Source: Pedobacter sp. BAL39
Lineage (GTDB): Bacteria > Bacteroidota > Bacteroidia > Sphingobacteriales > Sphingobacteriaceae
Assembly (NCBI RefSeq): GCF_000170795.1
Contig: NZ_ABCM01000004.1
Coordinates: forward strand, 248,001-312,000
Length of the DNA stretch: 64,000 bases
Direction: 5' to 3'
Under the pieces are notes generated by a model. That model did no database searches and was not told the origin of the DNA. It saw only the letters and a program-made list of their open reading frames with translations. Shown here in pieces: positions 58,282 through 64,000 of this stretch. How positions within the stretch are numbered: the stretch's first letter is position 1; each line of letters opens with the position of its first letter. A program made the translations under genes and the position numbers.

Positions 58282-58515
58282 TATTCCTTAGAATAAAATC
58301 TGCGATTTTTTTATTAATAATGAGTTTCACCACCATTTTTTTATTACTGAATGGCGCATTATTTGTTCAGCAAATACCACTTAACAATCCTTTGGAGTGA
58401 TCATGTAATTTCAGAAAAATATGTATACATTAATATCTCCATTTTGACCTTATAAAACAGCCCAACAAGACTTCCATAATATGGTCACTATCAACAAAAA
58501 ACAACTAATTTCAGC

Positions 58516-61131
58516 ATGAAAATTTTAGGCATACAGGTGCTCCGTGGACCAAACATCTGGTCTGTTAACAGAAAAAAACTGATCCAGATGCGTCTGGATC
58601 TTGAAGAGATGGAGCAAAAGCCAACGAACGTCATCGACGGTTTTGCTGGCCGAATAGAAAAATTAATTCCAAGCCTGTTTAGCCACAGGTGTTCTAAAGG
58701 AGTGCCAGGTGGCTTTCTGGCACGGGTGGAGGAGGGTACCTGGATGGGTCACGTAATTGAACACATCGCCCTGGAAATCCAGACGCTCGCTGGCATGGAT
58801 ACCGGATTTGGCCGCACAAGGCAGACCAAAACCGAGGGAATTTACAATGTGGTGTTTAGTTATCTTGAGGAGAAAGCCGGTCTTTTTGCGGCAGAATCTG
58901 CAGTAAGAATTGCGGAAGCTCTCATCAACGGAGAGGAATACCCACTGGAAGAGGATATCCAGCGCATGCGGGAGCTTAGGGAGATGGAGCGGCTAGGCCC
59001 AAGCACAGGCTCAATTGTCGACGAGGCCATCTCCAGGGACATTCCATGGATCAGACTAAACAAAAGTTCGCTGGTACAGCTTGGTTATGGGAAAAATCAG
59101 GTTCGCTTCAGGGCCACGATGACAGAACGGACAAACTCCATTGCGGTGGACATCGCCGGGAATAAAGATGAAACAAAAAGATTGCTCCAAGATGCTGCAA
59201 TTCCTGTGGCCAAAGGGTTAACCATTGCTGACATCAGTGAGCTTCAGGATGCTATATCGAAAGTGGGCTATCCACTGGTATTCAAACCTCTGGACGGCAA
59301 TCATGGTAAAGGAGCGAGCATCAACGTGAAAACAGATGACGCAGCGAAAGCTGCATTTGAATATGCACAAAAATATTCCCGCAAGGTCATCATCGAGAAA
59401 TTCATCAGTGGCTACGACTTCCGGGTGTTGGTGATTGACCATAAAATGGTGGCCGCAGCACTTCGTGTGCCTGCTCATGTTACCGGAAATGGACAACAAA
59501 GTATACAGGAGCTGATTGATAAAGAAAACAGTGACCCAAGAAGAGGTTACGGTCATGAGAATGTACTGACGGAAATCATCGTCGACAGAGATACGCTTGA
59601 CCTGCTTTCTAAAAAAGACTACACACTTGACACCGTACCACCACAGGGGGAGATCGTTTACCTTAAATCTACGGCAAATCTGAGCACCGGAGGAACCTCT
59701 ATTGATGTGACCGACCTGGTCCATCCCCAAAATATTTTCATGAGTGAGCGGATTTCCAGAATTATAGGACTTGATGTGTGTGGTATTGACATCATGGCAG
59801 AAAACCTTACACAACCACTTCCGGAAAATGGAGGAGTGATACTTGAAGTCAATGCTGCACCAGGATTCCGGATGCACCTTGCACCAAGTGAAGGCCTTCC
59901 AAGAAATGTTGCGGCCCCTGTAATAGACATGTTATATCCGCCGGGGAAATCAGCCAGAATCCCCATCATCGCCGTAACAGGAACAAATGGAAAAACCACT
60001 ACGACCCGACTCATCTCCCATATTGTAAAGAGCAACGGCACCAGAGTGGGCTTTACTACTTCTGATGGGATCTATGTGCAAAACACCTTACTTATGAAGG
60101 GAGATACCACGGGGCCGGTCAGCGCAGAGTTTATCCTCAGAGATCCAACGGTAGAGTTCGCAGTATTGGAAACCGCAAGGGGCGGAATCCTCAGAGCCGG
60201 CCTGGGCTTTAATAAGTGCGACATTGGCGTGGTTACAAACATTCAGGAAGACCACCTTGGGATTTCCGACATTCATACCCTGAGTGACCTCGCACGCGTG
60301 AAAGCAGTAGTGATCCGTGCGGTGAAGAGAAGCGGCTGGGCAGTACTGAATGCAGACAATCAACACTGCGTGAGGATTGCTGCCGATGCAGATTGCAACG
60401 TTTCCTATTTCAGCATGGACGAAAGCAATCCAGTGATTGTGGAACATTGCAAAAAAGGAGGCATTGCCGCTGTATATGAAAATGGTTACATCACCATTAA
60501 AAAGGGCGATTGGAAAATCAGGGTCGAGAAAGTGACACACATTCCGCTTACTTTTGGTGGAAGCGTAGATTTTATGATCCAGAATGTCCTTGCCGCTACA
60601 CTGGCAACGTTCCTGTGGGGTTATAAGATCGAGGACATCAGGATGTCACTGGAAACTTTCATTCCTTCGGCCGCACAGACTCCAGGGAGGATGAACACGT
60701 TCAGGTTCAAAGAGTTTAAAATTCTGGTCGACTTCGCACACAATCCTGCAGGATTTAAGGGCATCAAAACCTACCTTAAATCGATAGACGCCACGGAACA
60801 TATTGGTGTCATCTCGGCAACTGGAGACCGGAGGGATTCCGACATTCTTGAAACTGCCAGAACGGCTGCAGAAATGTTCGATAAGATCATCATCTGCCAG
60901 GAAAAATACCTCCGTGGTCGTAAACAACAGGAACTTATCGACCTTCTGCTTCAGGGTATCCGCGAGGTGAAACCGGAGATGGATGTAATCATCAATAATA
61001 ACGGCGAAGAAGCACTGAAGTACATCATTGCAACGGCACGTCCAGGTTCGTTCATCACCATACTGAGCAACACAATCGATGACGCCATCGTTAAGGTATC
61101 TGATTATCTTGATAAAGAGTTTGGTGTCTGA
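58516..61131 (+). CDS. cphA: Cyanophycin synthetase (CphA1 type)
   Basis: 871 residues, full length. The N-terminal domain (about 1-160) includes VIEHIALEIQTLAGMDTGFGRT. The ATP-grasp domain (about 190-480) adds Asp to the chain (KPLDGNHGKGASINVKT, EKFISGYDFRVLVIDHK, ILEVNAAPGFRMHLAPS). The Mur-ligase-like domain (about 488-871) has P-loop GTNGKTTTT starting at Gly489, adds Arg to the Asp side chain, and ends with the ligase C-domain (DFAHNPAGFKGI, ISATGDRRDSD). It makes multi-L-arginyl-poly-L-aspartate, a nitrogen and carbon store. The 270-bp upstream region is shared with cphB. A 12-codon ORF (58481-58519) ends overlapping its start codon. Confidence 0.95.
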   Translation: MKILGIQVLRGPNIWSVNRKKLIQMRLDLEEMEQKPTNVIDGFAGRIEKLIPSLFSHRCSKGVPGGFLARVEEGTWMGHVIEHIALEIQTLAGMDTGFGRTRQTKTEGIYNVVFSYLEEKAGLFAAESAVRIAEALINGEEYPLEEDIQRMRELREMERLGPSTGSIVDEAISRDIPWIRLNKSSLVQLGYGKNQVRFRATMTERTNSIAVDIAGNKDETKRLLQDAAIPVAKGLTIADISELQDAISKVGYPLVFKPLDGNHGKGASINVKTDDAAKAAFEYAQKYSRKVIIEKFISGYDFRVLVIDHKMVAAALRVPAHVTGNGQQSIQELIDKENSDPRRGYGHENVLTEIIVDRDTLDLLSKKDYTLDTVPPQGEIVYLKSTANLSTGGTSIDVTDLVHPQNIFMSERISRIIGLDVCGIDIMAENLTQPLPENGGVILEVNAAPGFRMHLAPSEGLPRNVAAPVIDMLYPPGKSARIPIIAVTGTNGKTTTTRLISHIVKSNGTRVGFTTSDGIYVQNTLLMKGDTTGPVSAEFILRDPTVEFAVLETARGGILRAGLGFNKCDIGVVTNIQEDHLGISDIHTLSDLARVKAVVIRAVKRSGWAVLNADNQHCVRIAADADCNVSYFSMDESNPVIVEHCKKGGIAAVYENGYITIKKGDWKIRVEKVTHIPLTFGGSVDFMIQNVLAATLATFLWGYKIEDIRMSLETFIPSAAQTPGRMNTFRFKEFKILVDFAHNPAGFKGIKTYLKSIDATEHIGVISATGDRRDSDILETARTAAEMFDKIIICQEKYLRGRKQQELIDLLLQGIREVKPEMDVIINNNGEEALKYIIATARPGSFITILSNTIDDAIVKVSDYLDKEFGV

Positions 61132-61154
61132 TTTGACAAATCCTTTTTAAAAAC

Positions 61155-61200
61155 AACTCCCCTTTCAAAGCCCCTAACCTATGGGACTGAAAGGGGAGTT
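61155..61200. terminator. Bidirectional terminator between cphA and the phosphatase gene
   Basis: AACTCCCCTTTCA (61155-61167) pairs with TGAAAGGGGAGTT (61188-61200). The minus strand continues into GTTTTTAAAAA and the plus strand into TTGAT, so it fits the convergent genes on both sides. Confidence 0.85.
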
Positions 61201-61222
61201 TTGATATCGCCATATCTGCAGC

Positions 61223-61678
61223 CTATAATTCGGATTTCGCTTTGATCTCTTCTATCAATTGTCTGCAGCGTTCTTCAATCTGCATAAACACAGGTTCAAA
61301 AAGCTGATCGTCAAAATAAGGATCTGTCACTTCCAGTTCATCAGGCAAAAACAACATCACCTTTCTACGGTATTCCGGATGGTCACTTATACGAAGTACA
61401 TCGCGCAGGTTATTTCTATCCATTACCAGGATGTGGTCAAAGGACTCAAACATTTCCTGGTTAAATTGCTGTGCTCTTTGTTTCGAAATATCATAACCAA
61501 AGTCCCTGGCTACGGCAATGCTCCGTTTGTCTGCAGGCTGGCTGACATGCCAGTTTCCAGTGCCGGCAGATGCAACCTGCCAGTCGAGGCCTGCTTCAGC
61601 AACCAGTTGTCTCATCACCCCTTCCGCAAGCGGAGAACGGCAGATATTGCCCAGACAAACCATCAAAATCTTCATCAA
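61223..61678 (-). CDS. Low-molecular-weight protein tyrosine phosphatase
   Basis: 151 residues. The N-terminal P-loop CLGNICRSP has the C(X)5R nucleophile Cys8 and Arg14, and the general acid is Asp in LEVTDPYFDD (about 120). FDHILVMDRNNLRDVL is typical. It removes phosphate from tyrosine residues in the cytoplasm; related enzymes regulate exopolysaccharide kinases, but none is nearby. Start at 61678 or 61675 (tandem ATG). It follows the S1/P1 nuclease gene by 3 bp, so it is the last gene of the fumarase-lipoprotein-nuclease-phosphatase run, and it is ended by the terminator at 61155-61200. Confidence 0.92.
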   Translation of the reverse strand: MMKILMVCLGNICRSPLAEGVMRQLVAEAGLDWQVASAGTGNWHVSQPADKRSIAVARDFGYDISKQRAQQFNQEMFESFDHILVMDRNNLRDVLRISDHPEYRRKVMLFLPDELEVTDPYFDDQLFEPVFMQIEERCRQLIEEIKAKSEL

Positions 61679-61681
61679 TGC

Positions 61682-62491
61682 CTATTTATAAATTTCGTTC
61701 AACACATTTGCAAGGCAGATGCCTCCTTTCAGCAATTGCTCATTCAGCAACTTTAAAAAGTTAAAATTATATTGATAACTCAGTTTATCATCGCCCTTAG
61801 TTTTTGCATAGATTTGATTACAAGCCTCGTAGGAGCCATAAACATAGTCTCTTAATGACAGTCCATTCCAAGAGGCCAGCTGTGCCGTTGATGGATAATC
61901 AATCGCCTTTGCATATTCGGTATAGCTGAGCTGCTGGTATTCGATCAGGCCCTCATCCCACACCCTATGAAGGTTCGACTTTTCACCAAACCAGGTAACA
62001 GCAACCTTATTCCCTCCCAGATCATCTTTTCTTGCAGTATGCATGGGCTGGTTGAGGTCACCGATCAGGTGTACCAGCATCCGCATGGCAAATACTTTTT
62101 GTTCCGCGGAACTGTTATTGTCTTTAAGGATGGCGACCATCTCCGGAACCTTATTGTAAACGTTGGGTTCCTGCACTTTGTCCAACACATTAAAAACACC
62201 CTGCTTATCCAGTCCCGCCGGCAGGTTTACGAAATGCCAATTGTACAAGTAGTTATAAGATGTATCCGATTTGATAAAATCACCCCAATTACTAGCCATG
62301 GCCAGCGTCTCATTGCCCAATACTCCCTTTACCCCTTTAAGGGCCTTCTTACTCAAATGAGCTTCCGCGATCTGACCAACAATGCGGTGCCCGAGCATAC
62401 CCCAGGCATTTGCATGTAATGGCAGACAGGTCATACACCCTACAATTAAGAGGGCTTTTGTCATTTTTTTTATGAATCTTAATTTCATCAA
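61682..62491 (-). CDS. S1/P1 family nuclease
   Basis: 269 residues with a signal peptide ending at HANA, so Trp of AWGMLGHRIVG becomes the mature N-terminus, as in P1 nuclease where the N-terminal Trp binds zinc. The trinuclear zinc ligands are visible: His in GHRIVGQIAEAHL, Asp in NWGDFIKS, His in YNWHFVNLP, and HLIGDLNQPMHTARKDDLGGN and LHRVWDEGLIE. It degrades single-stranded nucleic acids and 3' nucleotides in the periplasm, possibly to recover phosphate and nucleosides. It lies between a lipoprotein gene (13 bp) and the phosphatase gene (3 bp) on one strand. Confidence 0.93.
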   Translation of the reverse strand: MMKLRFIKKMTKALLIVGCMTCLPLHANAWGMLGHRIVGQIAEAHLSKKALKGVKGVLGNETLAMASNWGDFIKSDTSYNYLYNWHFVNLPAGLDKQGVFNVLDKVQEPNVYNKVPEMVAILKDNNSSAEQKVFAMRMLVHLIGDLNQPMHTARKDDLGGNKVAVTWFGEKSNLHRVWDEGLIEYQQLSYTEYAKAIDYPSTAQLASWNGLSLRDYVYGSYEACNQIYAKTKGDDKLSYQYNFNFLKLLNEQLLKGGICLANVLNEIYK

Positions 62492-62504
62492 TTAATCTTA
62501 AATT

Positions 62505-63008
62505 TTAAAGTTCCTTTGGCTCACAAACGACTTTCTGCTTTAATACCAGGTTGCATTCCCGCTGATCGCTGGTATTTTCCAGGAATAAAGAATCCGGCTT
62601 GAAGGCCCGGATGTGAAAACTCTTGATGTAGCGACCGATATTATAACAGCCAGTCAGTTTCTGCTTATAGCTGGCATGAGTATAGGTACCCTCAAGGATC
62701 AGGCTGTCGTTGCGTACCTCGTATACACCTTTGGCATACTCCTTCCAAAGTCCGTTGTTAAAACAGGAATCAGCATAGTAGTTTACCTTCGAGTGCGTGG
62801 TTAAATCTACGTAGAAAGAGTCACAGGTAAACTTAAATTTATGCTGTGTGTAGTTGAGCAACTTTCCCGAATTGGCTACACTATCCTGATTCCATACTCC
62901 CTGTATAAAGGCCTCCCCTTCTCCCTGAACGTTCGGCAACCTGGTACAGGAAACCGCCATTGCTGTAAAGAACAGCAGGTAACACATCAATCGTTGTATC
63001 AAGGGCAT
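62505..63008 (-). CDS. Hypothetical lipoprotein
   Basis: 167 residues. The signal ends in lipobox VSC (FFTAMAVSC), so Cys21 is lipidated. The mature part is beta-rich with repeated strands (HKFKFTCDSFYVDLTTHSKV, YYADSCFNNGLWKEYAKGVYEVRNDSLILEGTYT in outline), like a small lipocalin- or fumarate-hydratase-neighbour protein of Sphingobacteriaceae. Five Cys besides the lipid Cys may form disulfides. The family is not one I can name. It is encoded 7 bp after fumC and 13 bp before the S1/P1 nuclease, so it is translated with them. Confidence 0.75.
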   Translation of the reverse strand: MPLIQRLMCYLLFFTAMAVSCTRLPNVQGEGEAFIQGVWNQDSVANSGKLLNYTQHKFKFTCDSFYVDLTTHSKVNYYADSCFNNGLWKEYAKGVYEVRNDSLILEGTYTHASYKQKLTGCYNIGRYIKSFHIRAFKPDSLFLENTSDQRECNLVLKQKVVCEPKEL

Positions 63009-63015
63009 TTACTGA

Positions 63016-64000
63016 CTATTTTAAACTACCTACCATATCTTCCGGACGCACCCACTGATCAAATTGTTCAGCAGTTAGTAAACCCAGTTCTACTGCTGCA
63101 GCCTTTAGTGTTTTATTTTCTTTATGCGCTTTCTTCGCAATCCTTGCTGCATTTTCATAGCCCACATGAGGGTTAAGTGCGGTAACCAGCATCAAGGAAT
63201 TTTCAAGGTGCCTCTTAACCTCAGGGAGATTTGGAAGGATTCCTTCTGCACATTTCTCACTGAAAGAAACACAGGCATCTCCAATCAACCTACCCGACTG
63301 CAATACATTAGCGGCAATGACCGGCTTGAACACATTGAGTTCAAAATGACCATTACTCCCACCAATACCTACCGTAACATCGTTACCCATCACCTGCGCA
63401 CAAACCATCGTAAGCGCCTCCGGTTGGGTAGGATTAACTTTACCAGGCATGATAGATGAACCGGGTTCATTGTCAGGAATAATAATCTCACCGATTCCGC
63501 AACGCGGACCAGAGCTGAGCATCCTCACATCATTGGCAACTTTCATCAGAGCTACGGCAGTACGTTTATACGCAGCAGAAAGTTCTACCATGGCATCATG
63601 GGCAGCAAGCGCCTCAAACTTATTCGGTGCAGTGACAAAAGGAAGACCGGTCAACTCAGCAATCTTTGCCGCCACCAGGACATCATAACCTTTCGGCGTA
63701 TTTAATCCTGTACCGACAGCGGTGCCGCCAAGAGCAAGCTCACTGATCATAACCAATGCATTTTTGATGGCCCGGATGCTGTTGTCGATCTGCTGAACAT
63801 ATCCTGAAAATTCCTGACCAAGTGTTAGCGGTGTCGCATCCATAAAGTGTGTACGACCGGTCTTAACAATATGGGAAAACTCTACCGCTTTCGCATGCAG
63901 CGTATTACGTAATTGCATAAGACCCGGAATGGTGATTTCTACAGCCTGTTTATAAGCCGCAATGTGCATGGCTGTAGGGTAAGTGTCATTGGAAGATTGC
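63016..64000 (-). CDS. fumC: Class II fumarate hydratase, partial (N-terminus outside window)
   Basis: The frame is open to the right edge, so about 130 N-terminal residues are missing. The visible part begins with the conserved [11 protein letters not shown] (B-site region), followed by [19 protein letters not shown] with the active-site His, and the signature [15 protein letters not shown] containing the catalytic Ser loop. The C-terminal helices end in [10 protein letters not shown]. It interconverts fumarate and malate in the TCA cycle. It is the first of a four-gene run (fumarase, lipoprotein, nuclease, phosphatase). Confidence 0.95.
   Translation of the reverse strand, partial: QSSNDTYPTAMHIAAYKQAVEITIPGLMQLRNTLHAKAVEFSHIVKTGRTHFMDATPLTLGQEFSGYVQQIDNSIRAIKNALVMISELALGGTAVGTGLNTPKGYDVLVAAKIAELTGLPFVTAPNKFEALAAHDAMVELSAAYKRTAVALMKVANDVRMLSSGPRCGIGEIIIPDNEPGSSIMPGKVNPTQPEALTMVCAQVMGNDVTVGIGGSNGHFELNVFKPVIAANVLQSGRLIGDACVSFSEKCAEGILPNLPEVKRHLENSLMLVTALNPHVGYENAARIAKKAHKENKTLKAAAVELGLLTAEQFDQWVRPEDMVGSLK

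Noticed and set aside
58188..58400. 70-codon ORF MKLPVFIAPP in the cphB/cphA divergent region
   Set aside because: Its first part is antisense to the cphB N-terminus and the hydrophobic remainder comes from AT-rich intergenic DNA; no promoter or conserved feature.
59218..59877. 219-codon minus-strand ORF opposite cphA
   Set aside because: It lies within the ATP-grasp region of a full-length synthetase.
1..64000. Prophage, insertion sequence, integron, tRNA or rRNA
   Set aside because: No integrase, transposase, phage structural gene, cloverleaf or rRNA sequence was seen in any intergenic region.

Overview
The window is a continuous piece of a Bacteroidota chromosome, most likely Sphingobacteriaceae (Pedobacter-like). 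Evidence: a SusC/SusD pair with its sigma/FecR regulators, GLPGLI, DUF3127, DUF5687, GldF/GldG-type and CarboxypepD_reg proteins, and repeated Bacteroidota promoter boxes (TAnnTTTG) with few Shine-Dalgarno sites. Nothing looks like a prophage, insertion sequence, CRISPR array, tRNA or rRNA. About 55 protein genes are supported, and genes at both edges are cut.

Layout. 1-4.3 kb: end of an outer-membrane barrel gene, a GLPGLI protein, and a convergent OmpR-type response regulator/histidine kinase pair. 4.3-4.8 kb: a gene-free, palindrome-rich stretch with four tandem 11-bp repeats and an inverted fifth copy. 4.8-7.5 kb: DUF3127 protein with an SSB-like tail, THUMP RNA methyltransferase, XRE regulator, HD hydrolase. 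7.5-10.5 kb: PhoR-like kinase, then a DUF47/PiT phosphate pair behind a candidate Pho box. 10.8-16.3 kb: a secreted hypothetical protein, a sigma/anti-sigma pair, and a divergent VWA protein with a DUF4197 lipoprotein. 16.4-26.1 kb: housekeeping genes (DEAD-box helicase, RarA, DUF5687/ABC exporter, OmpA lipoprotein, Gfo/Idh/MocA oxidoreductase, MtfA-like peptidase, alpha/beta hydrolase, L,D-transpeptidase-like protein).

26.2-36.6 kb is the most distinctive region: an ECF sigma factor, a two-gene GldA/GldFG-like ABC transporter, a FecR anti-sigma factor, SusC and SusD. The same two-part element (CTACCTCC, 16 bp, GTCTTA) precedes both the ABC genes and fecR, which suggests one ECF sigma drives both. 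Between fecR and susC the minus strand carries a promoter box and an intrinsic terminator, the layout of a DonS-type antisense RNA against the susC leader.

36.7-40.7 kb: a MarR regulator, a tandem universal stress protein and two ankyrin proteins, all on the minus strand. 41-43.9 kb: a TonB-dependent receptor and a His/Cys-rich small protein, probably for a metal, with a short upstream ORF and overlapping hairpins before the receptor. 44-47.3 kb: TetR regulator with ABC1/UbiB kinase, a single-domain response regulator and an NTF2-like protein. 47.3-55.7 kb: HisRS, pyruvate dehydrogenase E2 and E1-alpha, NlpC/P60 and CapA proteins, and a Tsp/Prc-type protease. 55.8-61.1 kb: a complete cyanophycin locus (synthetase facing cyanophycinase plus isoaspartyl peptidase) with a secreted TPR protein. 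61.2-64 kb: a minus-strand run of fumarase (partial), lipoprotein, S1/P1 nuclease and low-molecular-weight phosphatase.

All functional names rest on motif and family recognition by eye; no database search was run.
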